From: Fimenecus sp052169395
GTDB lineage: Bacteria > Bacillota > Clostridia > Oscillospirales > Acutalibacteraceae
NCBI GenBank assembly: GCA_052169395.1
Contig: JBQNCN010000003.1
Location: 124,001 to 188,000 of the forward strand
Length of the DNA: 64,000 nucleotides
Direction of reading: 5' to 3'
Both the position numbers and the translations under genes were made by a program. This document shows positions 41,400 to 50,915 of this stretch, one piece after another. Numbering within the stretch: position 1 is the first letter of the stretch; each line of letters opens with the position of its first letter. Under the pieces are notes generated by a model. The model ran no database searches, was not told the DNA's origin, and saw only the letters and a list, made by a program, of their open reading frames with translations.

Positions 41400-42464
41400 T
41401 TAATTTAAAATCGGCTGATGAGCAGGATAGCTGTCTTTTGTTACAACAGAAAAACTGTATCCTTGAGATTTATAAAATTCTATAACTGTAGGCAGAGCCT
41501 CAACAGTAGTTCCCTTTGCAGCAGTATCGTGCATCAAAATATTGCATTCGGCGGCTTTAGGAAGCTTTTTGCAATTGCTTATTATCCTTTCTACAGGAAC
41601 ATGATTACCATCGGCATCTCCCGAGCTTACATTCCAATCAAAATATTCCCATCCCTTTTCATGTACCTTTTTTGTCAAAAGTGTCATTATTCCAGGACAA
41701 TATTTTTTGCTTACAGTATTTGAACTACCTCCGGGGAAACGAATTATATTAGGTCTTTGTCCTGTTTCGTTAAAAACAACATCTTCTATTTTCTGAAAAT
41801 CATCAAAAAAGCCCCCTTCGGAGCTGTAAACAGTTTTATAATCGTGACTTGCTGAATGAAGACCGATTGCATGGCCCTCATTTACTATATCCTTTAAATA
41901 ACCATTATACTTTGTATTTATAACAAAAAATGTAGCTTTAACATCATATTTTTTTAAAATTTCAAGGATCTTGGGAGTATTCGGTGAAGGTCCATCATCA
42001 AAAGTTAAATAAATGGTTTTATGCGTACTTTCAGTAGGTTTTCCATTTCTTTTTGCACTAAGCTGCTGTTCAAGCTCCTGAATTTTTTTATTCAACTTCT
42101 CTTCATTTTCTTTCTGCTGTTTAGCATCGTTTATATAAGATTCTCTTTCAGCATTGAAAGAATTCATTTTATTCTGAAGCGCCTTATTATTCTTTTTTAA
42201 TTTAAGTGTGCTTACCGCAAAAAATATTCCACAAAGTAAAAAAGCTACCAATACAAGAGATATAACCTTCAGCATTCTTTCAAGTTTCAGATTCCTATTC
42301 AGCATAACTCTATAACCTTTTTCGCTTATAGAATGATTACTTTTATTAGAATACGGCTGTCTCTCCTCATTTAAAAATACTGAATTTCTGTTAAACAAAT
42401 CATCTATATCAAAGTTCTTATTATTGTTTTCATTCATACTATTTGTATTCTTTTGTTCTGCCAT
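41400..42464 (-). CDS. Membrane-anchored polysaccharide deacetylase (NodB domain)
   Basis: 354-aa protein with a cytosolic Asn-rich N-terminus, one transmembrane helix (about 64-84, ISLVLVAFLLCGIFFAV), an extracellular coiled coil (about 90-140) and a NodB domain. Catalytic motifs are complete: TFDDGPSPNT, the metal-binding HSASH in GLHSASHDY, and RFPGGSSN. It probably removes acetyl groups from peptidoglycan or another cell-wall glycan. It starts one base after the CNNM gene ends, so the two are translated together. Confidence 0.92.
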   Translation of the reverse strand: MAEQKNTNSMNENNNKNFDIDDLFNRNSVFLNEERQPYSNKSNHSISEKGYRVMLNRNLKLERMLKVISLVLVAFLLCGIFFAVSTLKLKKNNKALQNKMNSFNAERESYINDAKQQKENEEKLNKKIQELEQQLSAKRNGKPTESTHKTIYLTFDDGPSPNTPKILEILKKYDVKATFFVINTKYNGYLKDIVNEGHAIGLHSASHDYKTVYSSEGGFFDDFQKIEDVVFNETGQRPNIIRFPGGSSNTVSKKYCPGIMTLLTKKVHEKGWEYFDWNVSSGDADGNHVPVERIISNCKKLPKAAECNILMHDTAAKGTTVEALPTVIEFYKSQGYSFSVVTKDSYPAHQPILN

Positions 42465-42465
42465 T

Positions 42466-43818
42466 TTAATCGCCTTTATCTGTTTCTTTTTCTAAAATTT
42501 CAACTTTTATCTTTTCTATCCTTCTATCTTCAACTGAAAGAACAGTAAATTTAACATTATTATATTCAGCTATACTCTGCTTATCGTTTTCAGGGATATA
42601 TCCTAGAAGGCTTATTACAAAACCTCCTATTGTATCATAATCACCTTCAGGAAATTCGACACCAAGTTCTTCCTCAACTTCATCTATCGGAGCAATACCA
42701 TCAAGAATAAAGGTATTGTCATTTATTTTTGAAACCTCATTTTCTTCACTATCATACTCATCCATTATATCGCCAACTATCGCTTCAACAATATCTTCTG
42801 AAGTTATAATACCTGCCGTTCCGCCATATTCATCAATAACAACTGCCAGTTGAATATGTTCTGCAGTCATTTCCTTAAAACATTCACCGCATTTTTTAGT
42901 TTCAGGAACATAAAAGGCCTTTCGCATAAAATCCTTTACAGTTTTTGTTTTAGGAAGGTCCAAGCCAATATATTTAAGCAAATCCTTAACATATATTACA
43001 CCAATGATATTATCCTGATCATATTTAAAAATCGGTATTCTTGAATGACCTGACTCAATAGCCATAGAAACGGCCTCTTTTAAGGAACTGTCCACATCAA
43101 TAAAATATACATCAGTGCGGTGTGTCATAATGTCACCGACATTTATATCATCAAATTCAAAAACATTATTTATCATCTCTTTCTGAGAATCCTCAATAAC
43201 GCCTTTTTTTCTTCCAACATCAACCATCATACGAATTTCTTCTTCCGTTACGGTTTCTTCATCCGCATTTGGATCAATACCCAAAAGTCTTAAAATACCG
43301 TTAGTAGACGCAGAAAGAAGCTTTACAAACGGTTTTACAGCCTTTGAAAATCCATTTAAAAACCTAGCTACTTTATAGGCAATCTTTTCGGAATTTGATG
43401 TGCCAAGCTTCTTAGGTACCAGCTCACCAAATACAAGAGAAAAATATGAAATAAGTACAGTTATAAGTATTGTAGCAACTGTTTCAACAGTTTTCTTTCC
43501 TACAGCCCTTTCCAATACGGTATCTTCAAAAGATTTTGCCAAAATCAGTGCAAAACTTTGACTTGCAAACGCACTTGCCAAAAATCCTGCAAATGTAACG
43601 CCTATTTGAATTGTTGAAAAAAAATTGGAGGAGTTTTCCGTAAGTTTTTTAACAGCAATTGCTTTTCTATTGCCACCATCGGCATCCTTTTCAACCTTTG
43701 CATCATTAACCGAAATAATGGCTATTTCGCTCATAGAAAAATATGCGTTAATAATTATAAGTATAAAAAGAATTAAAATTCTTAAAATAATTATAGCGGC
43801 AGCGGACGGGTCGTCCAT
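42466..43818 (-). CDS. CNNM/CorC-type transporter (hemolysin C family)
   Basis: 450-aa membrane protein: DUF21/CNNM domain with about four hydrophobic segments (residues 5-150), a CBS-domain pair (GDIMTHRTDVYFIDVD near 225 and the second repeat near 290, with EYGGTAGIITSEDIVEAIVG) and a C-terminal CorC_HlyC domain (about 360-445). Members are linked to Mg2+ export or regulation; transport was shown only for some relatives. It lies after the ftsZ terminator and runs into the deacetylase gene. Confidence 0.92.
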   Translation of the reverse strand: MDDPSAAAIIILRILILFILIIINAYFSMSEIAIISVNDAKVEKDADGGNRKAIAVKKLTENSSNFFSTIQIGVTFAGFLASAFASQSFALILAKSFEDTVLERAVGKKTVETVATILITVLISYFSLVFGELVPKKLGTSNSEKIAYKVARFLNGFSKAVKPFVKLLSASTNGILRLLGIDPNADEETVTEEEIRMMVDVGRKKGVIEDSQKEMINNVFEFDDINVGDIMTHRTDVYFIDVDSSLKEAVSMAIESGHSRIPIFKYDQDNIIGVIYVKDLLKYIGLDLPKTKTVKDFMRKAFYVPETKKCGECFKEMTAEHIQLAVVIDEYGGTAGIITSEDIVEAIVGDIMDEYDSEENEVSKINDNTFILDGIAPIDEVEEELGVEFPEGDYDTIGGFVISLLGYIPENDKQSIAEYNNVKFTVLSVEDRRIEKIKVEILEKETDKGD

Positions 43819-43841
43819 TAAAATTCACACTCCGTTATTAT

Positions 43842-43867
43842 AAAAAAGCGGGGAAAATTCCCGCTTT
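43842..43867 (-). terminator. Terminator of ftsZ
   Basis: A stem AAAGCGGG/CCCGCTTT with a seven-base loop and a TTTTTTATAA tail on the minus strand, 19 bases after the ftsZ stop. Confidence 0.8.
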
Positions 43868-43885
43868 AAAGGGATTAATATTTTA

Positions 43886-44998
43886 TTATTTTTTACTTCC
43901 GAATATATCTAATACATCAAAATTATCTTCTGACTGCTTTGTTTCAAAGTTATCCTCTTCACCTGTGCTTATATCTTCAAAAAGGCTTTCAGAAATCGGT
44001 TTAATCTCATCATTAGCTCCTGCAACTGAAACACCTCTGCCACCAAATCCAGTTGCAATAACTGTAAATGAAATCTCATCCTCTTTTCTTTCATCAAGAT
44101 AAAGTCCAAATATAATATTGGCGTCAGGGGAAGCCGCCTGATTAATTATAGTCATTGCATTATTAACTTCATCCATTGTAACATCAGGAGATGCGGAAAT
44201 ACATACGATGACACCCTTTGCATTATCAACAGAAGTTTCAAGAAGCGGGCTTGTAATAGCTTTTTTGGCAGCAGCTTCCGCTCTACCTTTACCCGAAGCA
44301 ATTCCGATACCCATATGAGCTCTGCCAGCATCCTTCATAACACTTGTAACATCTGCAAAGTCAAGATTGATTAATCCGTCTTTCGTTATAAGATCGGATA
44401 CACTCTGAACCGCCTGCCTCAAAACATCATCTGCAATTTTAAAAGCATTTAAGAGCGTTATTTTCTCAACTCCTACTTCGTTAAGCTTTTCATTAGGAAT
44501 AATTATAAGGCTATCAACATGCTTTGCAAGCTCTGATATTCCCTCTTCAGCCTGTCTTGCCCTGACATTCCCTTCAAATTTAAAAGGTTTTGTAACAACG
44601 CCTATTGTAAGAATGCCCATTTCCTGTCTTGCAATATCTGCAACAACAGGTGCTGCACCTGTACCGGTGCCACCACCCATGCCTGCGGTTATGAAAAGCA
44701 TTTGTGTATCCTGAAGTTTTTCTTTAATTGCATCCTTGCTCTCTTCAGCAGCTTTTTTGCCGATATCCGGCTTTGCACCTGCACCTCTTCCGCCTGTCGC
44801 TTTCTCACCAATTTGAATTTTAACCTCAGCCTTTGAACGCCTGAGAGCTTGAATATCAGTATTTGCAGCTATAAACTGAACATCGGTAAAATCCTTATTT
44901 TCAACCATTGAATTAACAGCATTTCCACCGCCGCCGCCAATACCTATAACTCTAATATTTGTAGCCTTATTTTCCTCATCTGCAATTTCAAAAGCCAT
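43886..44998 (-). CDS. ftsZ: Cell division GTPase FtsZ
   Basis: 370-aa tubulin homologue forming the Z-ring. GTP-binding NIRVIGIGGGGGNAVNSM near 15, tubulin signature GGGTGTGAAPVVA near 106, T7 loop with NLDFADV near 205. After a short acidic linker the C-terminal peptide is NFDVLDIFGSKK, whereas many FtsZ tails read DIPxFLR, so the partner-binding tail is altered though still hydrophobic. GGAGG ribosome site. It has its own promoter after ftsQ and a terminator behind. Confidence 0.98.
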   Translation of the reverse strand: MAFEIADEENKATNIRVIGIGGGGGNAVNSMVENKDFTDVQFIAANTDIQALRRSKAEVKIQIGEKATGGRGAGAKPDIGKKAAEESKDAIKEKLQDTQMLFITAGMGGGTGTGAAPVVADIARQEMGILTIGVVTKPFKFEGNVRARQAEEGISELAKHVDSLIIIPNEKLNEVGVEKITLLNAFKIADDVLRQAVQSVSDLITKDGLINLDFADVTSVMKDAGRAHMGIGIASGKGRAEAAAKKAITSPLLETSVDNAKGVIVCISASPDVTMDEVNNAMTIINQAASPDANIIFGLYLDERKEDEISFTVIATGFGGRGVSVAGANDEIKPISESLFEDISTGEEDNFETKQSEDNFDVLDIFGSKK

Positions 44999-45047
44999 AT
45001 AGTTCCTCCAAAACCGGATATTTAAAATATTTATACATTTATGATTT

Positions 45048-45076
45048 ATATTAACACAGAATTTTTAAAAATTCAA
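45048..45076 (-). promoter_or_regulatory. Promoter of ftsZ with a 16-bp palindrome
   Basis: -35 TTGAAT (45076-45071), 17-base spacer, -10 TAATAT (45053-45048). A perfect 16-bp palindrome GAATTTTTAAAAATTC (45059-45074) overlaps the -35 and spacer. Confidence 0.55.
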
Positions 45077-45082
45077 CTGTAA

Positions 45083-45946
45083 TTATAAGACAAATGGCGT
45101 TGTTGTCAAAGAATCATTTTGCCGTCTTTTATATGCAGTATTTTTGGTTGTAAAATCAATTGTTCCCTTAAATTCCGGAGTTTCTTTATCACTCCTGTTC
45201 AAAGTCGCCTTTACAAACTCCATCAAATTGTTATTTATATTCGATTCCTCTCCCAATTCAACTGTAATTCTGTTGTCATATCCAAATTTTATGTTTGAAT
45301 GATTGTATGTATTTATAGACGTTATTTTTTCTATTCCGACAGATTTAAGTTTATTTACCGTATTTAAAATCAAATTTAAATCTCCCTGTTCGCTAAATTG
45401 CACCACCTCACCTATTTTAGCCGAAACCAGAGTGGCAGATTCAATAATTATAATATCATCATTAACGCTTGTAAGACCGTCCTCAATAACCTTACCTGTA
45501 TTTGATATAAGAGTACAGCCACCCGATGTATATATTGCATATTGAGGAGTTGCTTTTTTTAAAAAAATTTTAACCTTTCCTGTTATATACCTTTTAATTT
45601 TAACCTTTTCAACATAAGGAAGAGCTGTTGAAATATTATTTTCAGCACTGTTTTTAGAAAATGTATATACACCGCTTCCAATTTTTATCTGAGAAGACTC
45701 AATTACTCTATTTTTACTGTAAATATCATCACCAAGAACTTCAACGACTGACACCTTAACAAATATTATAAGACAGGCGGAAATTACCGCAATAACGGCA
45801 ACCATAATCAAAGCTGACATTAGAATCCACTTTATTATTTTTTTCTTTTTCACTCTTTTTTTGCGCTGATGATGTCGTCTTTCATCATTTGACATAGGCG
45901 TTATATTCCGCGCAGCCTGCCTTTTAATAGGCAATTTTTCTGTCAT
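45083..45946 (-). CDS. ftsQ: Cell division protein FtsQ/DivIB
   Basis: 287-aa bitopic divisome protein. A basic cytosolic tail (RRHHQRKKRVKKKKIIKW) precedes a transmembrane helix (about 41-66), then the POTRA domain begins VSVVEVLGDDIYSKNRVIES and the beta domain extends to the C-terminus. It stabilises the FtsL/FtsB complex and regulates septal PG synthesis. AAGGA ribosome site; follows murG by 3 nt and closes the dcw transcript before the ftsZ promoter. Confidence 0.9.
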   Translation of the reverse strand: MTEKLPIKRQAARNITPMSNDERRHHQRKKRVKKKKIIKWILMSALIMVAVIAVISACLIIFVKVSVVEVLGDDIYSKNRVIESSQIKIGSGVYTFSKNSAENNISTALPYVEKVKIKRYITGKVKIFLKKATPQYAIYTSGGCTLISNTGKVIEDGLTSVNDDIIIIESATLVSAKIGEVVQFSEQGDLNLILNTVNKLKSVGIEKITSINTYNHSNIKFGYDNRITVELGEESNINNNLMEFVKATLNRSDKETPEFKGTIDFTTKNTAYKRRQNDSLTTTPFVL

Positions 45947-45949
45947 TTT

Positions 45950-47068
45950 CTATTCCTTAATCAAATTTTCAATAATTTCACAAATTTTAATATTTGCATC
46001 TTCCGCAAATATACAGTGTGCATTTTCTCCAAACTTTTTAAGTTTTTGCTTCGACTTCGTAAGCTCATCAAAAACTTCAAGTATTTTTTCATTTGTCAGT
46101 TCTTTTTCTTCAATAACTTCCGCCGCACAAACATTTTTTAAAGTCATTGCATTATGATACTGATGATTTTCACTCACATTAGGTGACGGAATAAGAATTG
46201 ATGCAACTCCTACACACTCAAGTTCCGAAAGAGTGGAAGCTCCCGCTCTTGAAATTACCAAATCTGCAGCAGGTAAACATATATCCATATCATTTATATA
46301 TTCTCTAACATCAATATTTTTGTTGTTTAAATTAACACCTTTTTCCTTCAATTTATCAGGAAACCATTTCCCATATTTACCGTATCCATGAATGAATTTA
46401 AATTTATCCCTATTCGCTCTTTTTGAAATTATTTCAAGCATAGCTTTATTTATCATATCCGCACCTAAAGAGCCTCCGAATGACAATATCAAAATATCGT
46501 CTTCACATAACCCCAATTTTTCTCTGCAAACATTTCTTTTTGCATTTAAAATTTCCTTACGAACAGGAAGTCCTGTAATATAAAGCTTGTTTTTCACAGT
46601 CATATTATTTAGAGCATCCTTTACTGTAAGACAAACAGCATCAACACATTTCGCAAGCTGTTTATTTGCAATTCCAGGATATGCGTTTTGCTCATGTATT
46701 ACTGTAGGAATTTTCATTCTATAGGCGGTTTTTACAACAGGTCCACTTACATACCCTCCAAACCCTATCACTATATCAGGTGAAAATTCACATATAATTT
46801 TTCTGGTTTGAAAAGAAGCCTTGAAATATTTAAAAACAGTTTCAATATTTTTAAAAATCGCTTTAAGACTTAAACTCCTTACAAATCCAGAAATATCTAT
46901 GGTTTTTATTTCAAATCCCGCTTTTGGCACAAGAGTGCTTTCCATATGATTTTTAGTTCCAACAAAAAGTATCCTTGTTCCCGGATTTCTGGACAATATT
47001 TCACCTGCAACAGCAAGCGCCGGATTTATATGACCGCCCGTTCCACCTGCAGCAAACAGAACCTTCAT
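45950..47068 (-). CDS. murG: UDP-GlcNAc:lipid I N-acetylglucosaminyltransferase
   Basis: 372-aa GT-B enzyme that converts lipid I to lipid II at the inner membrane face. The N-terminal glycine-rich loop AAGGTGGHINPALAVA, GFGGYVSGPVV, HEQNAYPG, and the C-terminal UDP-GlcNAc site VISRAGASTLSELECVG with HQYHNA are all present. GGAGG ribosome site; overlaps the end of ftsW by 4 nt. Confidence 0.97.
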   Translation of the reverse strand: MKVLFAAGGTGGHINPALAVAGEILSRNPGTRILFVGTKNHMESTLVPKAGFEIKTIDISGFVRSLSLKAIFKNIETVFKYFKASFQTRKIICEFSPDIVIGFGGYVSGPVVKTAYRMKIPTVIHEQNAYPGIANKQLAKCVDAVCLTVKDALNNMTVKNKLYITGLPVRKEILNAKRNVCREKLGLCEDDILILSFGGSLGADMINKAMLEIISKRANRDKFKFIHGYGKYGKWFPDKLKEKGVNLNNKNIDVREYINDMDICLPAADLVISRAGASTLSELECVGVASILIPSPNVSENHQYHNAMTLKNVCAAEVIEEKELTNEKILEVFDELTKSKQKLKKFGENAHCIFAEDANIKICEIIENLIKE

Positions 47069-48516
47069 ATGTGTCCTCCATTTCTTCTTTTAATTTTACT
47101 CGTATCAAAAAGATTTAAACTTTTAGCATCTGAGGTTCTTGAAATAGATAGAACAACTCCCATTTCCGACAAAAGCATTATTATAGATGATCCTCCCGAA
47201 GAAAAAAATGGTAGTGATATTCCTGTATTCGGCATTGCATCCGTTGCAACAAGAATATTAAGTATTGCCTGAAATCCAACTTGAGCCACAATACCACAAC
47301 ATATAAGTGCACCAAAACGGCTCCTTGCTTTTTCAGCAATAATTACACCGCGCATTACAAGACCAACAAAAAGAACTATTAAAATCAATGCTCCGAAAAA
47401 TCCCAATTCCTCACAAATAACCGCAAAAATAAAATCGTTCTGCACCTCAGGAATATAGTTATATTTCTGTCTTGAATTTCCAATCCCAACTCCGAAAAAT
47501 CCACCGGTTCCAATAGCATAAAGAGACTGATTCGTTTGATATCTTTCATCATTTTCAAGACTATAATCCTTATCAAGCCACGATTTTACTCTTTCAATTT
47601 GATATGAAAAACCCGACTTTGCAATTTGAACATTCTCAGATTTATTAGGTTGACTTTCCGTTATAGTATGCATTTTAAAACCGCCAAGGGCAAATATAAT
47701 TGAAATCATTACAATAACCGCAATTAAAAACGTCAATGCAAAATATTTTTTTGAAAAACCGCTTAAATAAAGCATTACAAAGCCTATAAGTAAAAGCAAA
47801 ATAGTTCCAGAAAGATGTCTTTCAGCCATAATCAAAACTGCAATAGAACCTATAATCACAAGCAATTTAACAAATTCAATATCAGTTTCACGAAGCCTTA
47901 AAAACTGTTTTCCGTTTATAATAAACGGCTTTTTACTTAAAATTTTTCTGCGATTTTCAGTTGCTTCCACAGCACAATAAAAAATCGCCGCAAATTTTGC
48001 AACCTCTGACGGTTGAAAACTTATAGGTCCTATTTTTATCCAACGATGAAAATCTCCTGAAGAATCCGATGCTCCCACATCTTTTATAAACAATGCAACT
48101 ACAAGCAGACCAAATGTAAAAACTAAAAATAATTTTGCAAACGGTTTAAATTTTTCAAAATTTATTTTAGATACAATAAACATTAAAACAATTCCAACAA
48201 ACGCATATATCGTCTGACTTCTTATATAACTCGTTCCTGTTGGCTCTTTATCAACATTCGGTTTAATAAAATTCTTTATTTTTTGAACTGCAGACTGTTC
48301 AGTTGTTTCAGAGGCCGTTGTTTTAGCATTAACTTTTATTGCAGATTTATAATAAGAATTTATATAAGATGCGGAAAAGAGCATAAGAAGACCGAACATA
48401 ACCAAAATTATGACAAGTGTTAAAAACGGTATATCCATTCCGCCATGTGAAATAAAAGCGGACCATCTGCCACCTGAAACTTCAGCTTTATTCTGTCGTT
48501 TTCTTATATTTTCCAT
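47065..48516 (-). CDS. ftsW: FtsW/RodA/SpoVE-family peptidoglycan polymerase
   Basis: 483-aa SEDS glycosyltransferase with about ten membrane segments. Family features: GPISFQPSEVAKFA near 178 (conserved SEDS sequence), MAERHLSGTILL, and FFSSGGSSIIMLLSEMG near the C-terminus. A long extracytoplasmic loop contains DERYQTNQSLYAIGTGG. Position between mraY and murG and next to the class B PBP supports FtsW rather than RodA. It carries an extra hydrophilic insert of about 50 residues near 55-100 compared with short FtsW proteins. Weak ribosome site. Confidence 0.93.
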   Translation of the reverse strand: MENIRKRQNKAEVSGGRWSAFISHGGMDIPFLTLVIILVMFGLLMLFSASYINSYYKSAIKVNAKTTASETTEQSAVQKIKNFIKPNVDKEPTGTSYIRSQTIYAFVGIVLMFIVSKINFEKFKPFAKLFLVFTFGLLVVALFIKDVGASDSSGDFHRWIKIGPISFQPSEVAKFAAIFYCAVEATENRRKILSKKPFIINGKQFLRLRETDIEFVKLLVIIGSIAVLIMAERHLSGTILLLLIGFVMLYLSGFSKKYFALTFLIAVIVMISIIFALGGFKMHTITESQPNKSENVQIAKSGFSYQIERVKSWLDKDYSLENDERYQTNQSLYAIGTGGFFGVGIGNSRQKYNYIPEVQNDFIFAVICEELGFFGALILIVLFVGLVMRGVIIAEKARSRFGALICCGIVAQVGFQAILNILVATDAMPNTGISLPFFSSGGSSIIMLLSEMGVVLSISRTSDAKSLNLFDTSKIKRRNGGHI

Positions 48517-48522
48517 AATTTA

Positions 48523-49542
48523 TCAGCCAAAATATATAAGTAAATTCGCAAAAATTCCGCCTAAAACCTGCACAAGCATAAATACAAGGCAAATTTTAAT
48601 TTCGCCCCAACCGCACATCTCAAAATGATGGTGTATCGGTGCCATTTTAAATATTCTTTTTCCATGAGTTATTTTAAAATATGATATTTGAATAACATCA
48701 GAAAACATTTCAATAACATATATAATACCGAATAGAAGAATAAGAAACGGTGCATCAATCATATAGGCAAGTGCTGCAATCATTCCTCCTAAAAACATGG
48801 AACCGGTATCACCCATAAAAACCTTTGCCGGATGCCAATTCCATATTAAATATCCAAGACACGCACCCATCATACAGGCGGATATCAGAGAAACTCCAAC
48901 AAACCCCTTTAAAAGAGCCGCAAAAACAATTGAAATCCCTGAAATCGCTGTAACTGATGAACATAAACCGTCAATACCGTCTGTAAAGTTAACTGCATTA
49001 ACAGTTAAATAAATCACAATAATTCCAAATGGCCAGAAAAACCACGAAAGTTCAACATTTCCTTTAAACGGAATAAATGTATATGTGCATTTCCCCATAT
49101 AAAGAGCCGCAAGATAAGCAAGTATAAGAAGAATCTGAGCAATACTTTTCTGAGTTATTGTAAGTCCTAAATTTCTTTTAAATTTTTCCTTAATAAAATC
49201 ATCAGCAAAACCTATTATCCCAAAACCTAATGCCATTAAAAGCCCTGCCCATATTTTTATTTTGGCAGAATAGGTATCTACAAACCCGCTCATTAAAATA
49301 TTTCCATGCAAAAATTTATCCGTAATAAGTACAATTAGTAAACTAACAAATACAGCTAATATAAACATAAGTCCGCCCATGGTCGGCGTACCCTCTTTTG
49401 ATTTATGCCAAACAGGACCTTCTTCTAAAATAGTCTGCCCAAATTTTATCCTTTTAAGAAGCGGAATTATAACAAAACCCAACAATGCAGCAATGACAAA
49501 GCCAAGCCCTGCGCCCAATGAAATCCCTGCATAGCTATTCAT
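48523..49542 (-). CDS. mraY: Phospho-N-acetylmuramoyl-pentapeptide transferase
   Basis: 339-aa integral membrane enzyme making lipid I from UDP-MurNAc-pentapeptide and undecaprenyl phosphate. Motifs: GTPTMGGLMF, FADDFIKEKFKRN with the catalytic Asp pair, NAVNFTDGIDGL, WNWHPAKVFMGDTGSMFLGG and MAPIHHHFE. The ATG at 49542 overlaps the murF stop (TAATG); a GTG twelve bases upstream is too close to AAGGAG to be the start. About ten membrane segments. Confidence 0.97.
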   Translation of the reverse strand: MNSYAGISLGAGLGFVIAALLGFVIIPLLKRIKFGQTILEEGPVWHKSKEGTPTMGGLMFILAVFVSLLIVLITDKFLHGNILMSGFVDTYSAKIKIWAGLLMALGFGIIGFADDFIKEKFKRNLGLTITQKSIAQILLILAYLAALYMGKCTYTFIPFKGNVELSWFFWPFGIIVIYLTVNAVNFTDGIDGLCSSVTAISGISIVFAALLKGFVGVSLISACMMGACLGYLIWNWHPAKVFMGDTGSMFLGGMIAALAYMIDAPFLILLFGIIYVIEMFSDVIQISYFKITHGKRIFKMAPIHHHFEMCGWGEIKICLVFMLVQVLGGIFANLLIYFG

Positions 49543-50900
49543 TAAATACCCCACTCCTTATAAATTTTATCTATTACTTCTTCCAATTTCATTGCCCTTG
49601 AGGCTTTAAACAGAACAGAGTCTCCGCGCCTTAAATAGGCTGCAAGCTTATATGAAAGCTCCGCTTTATTTTCAAAAATATATATTTCATCAATATATTT
49701 TTCTGCAGCTAAAGCAATTTCTTTTGAAAGCAAACCATATGTAAATAAAGCATTCACATTCTTTTTATGTAAATATTCGCCTATTTCTCTATGTGCCGTT
49801 TTCGCATAACTTCCAAGTTCCAACATATCACCAAGAACTGCAATATGTCGTTTACTTTCTTGCACATCAAGCACTGATAGAGCTGCCTTTACACTTTCAG
49901 GTGAAGCATTGTAGCAATCTTCTATAAATGTGATTCCACGGACCGCAGTTATTTTTTGTCTCATTCCTGAAGAAACATAAGATAAAAGCCCTGCAGCAAT
50001 ATCTTCATCTTCCATATTCAAGCTTTTGCCTACTGCAAAAGCTGCAACTGCATCAATAACATTATGAATTCCGACACTCATTATCCGCACAGGAATTCTT
50101 TTATTTTCATAAACTACTATAAAAGACGTGGAATTACCTGTACTTACTATATCTTCAGCAATAAAATCACAAGTTTTATTATCTATTCCATAGCGAATAA
50201 TATCAAAATCAGTATTTTCATAATCACAAAGCATGTCATTATCGCCGTTTATTATAAGTTTCGATCCGTTTTTCATCCCATCCAAAATTTCAAGCTTTGC
50301 TTTTTTTATATTTTTACGAGAGCCTAAATGCTCTATATGAGATACTCCTATATTTGTAATTACGGCAATATCCGGTTTTGCAGCAAGGCTCATTCTATGA
50401 ATTTCCCCGCTATGATTCATACCCATTTCAATCACAGCACATTCTGTAATATCTGATAAACGCATAAGAGTTTTAGGCATACCTATTTCATTATTTAAAT
50501 TCCCGTCCGTTTTAATTGATGAATACCTTCTCGATACAACAGAATATATCATGTCTTTAGTTGTGGTTTTCCCAACAGAGCCTGTAAGTCCTACAAGCTT
50601 CAATGACGAAAATTTGGAACGATAATAACCTCCAAGAGCCAAAAGTGCAGTTCCCGTATTTTCAACAACTATTTTAGGAATAGCAACATTTACGTTTTCA
50701 GAAACAATACATGCTGCTGCACCCTTTTCTGCGGAAACTCTTACGAAACTGTGTCCGTTAAATCTGTCACCTACAAGAGCTATAAATAGACAGCCCTTTG
50801 GAATATCCCTTGAATCGGTGGATACAGCGGTAATTTCCATATCCGTTCCATAAAGCTTTCCATTTACAGCCTTTGCTATTTCACTTAAACTCAAATTCAT
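49542..50900 (-). CDS. murF: UDP-MurNAc-tripeptide--D-Ala-D-Ala ligase
   Basis: 452-aa Mur ligase that adds D-Ala-D-Ala. ATP-binding GLTGSVGKTTTKDMI near 110, central EMGMNHSGEI and NIGVSHIEHLGSRKNI, and the C-terminal domain with DCYNASPESVKAAL and LGDMLELG. AGGGCG upstream of the ATG. Lies 15 nt after murE and is coupled to mraY. Confidence 0.97.
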   Translation of the reverse strand: MNLSLSEIAKAVNGKLYGTDMEITAVSTDSRDIPKGCLFIALVGDRFNGHSFVRVSAEKGAAACIVSENVNVAIPKIVVENTGTALLALGGYYRSKFSSLKLVGLTGSVGKTTTKDMIYSVVSRRYSSIKTDGNLNNEIGMPKTLMRLSDITECAVIEMGMNHSGEIHRMSLAAKPDIAVITNIGVSHIEHLGSRKNIKKAKLEILDGMKNGSKLIINGDNDMLCDYENTDFDIIRYGIDNKTCDFIAEDIVSTGNSTSFIVVYENKRIPVRIMSVGIHNVIDAVAAFAVGKSLNMEDEDIAAGLLSYVSSGMRQKITAVRGITFIEDCYNASPESVKAALSVLDVQESKRHIAVLGDMLELGSYAKTAHREIGEYLHKKNVNALFTYGLLSKEIALAAEKYIDEIYIFENKAELSYKLAAYLRRGDSVLFKASRAMKLEEVIDKIYKEWGI

Positions 50901-50915
50901 AATTACGCCCTATAA

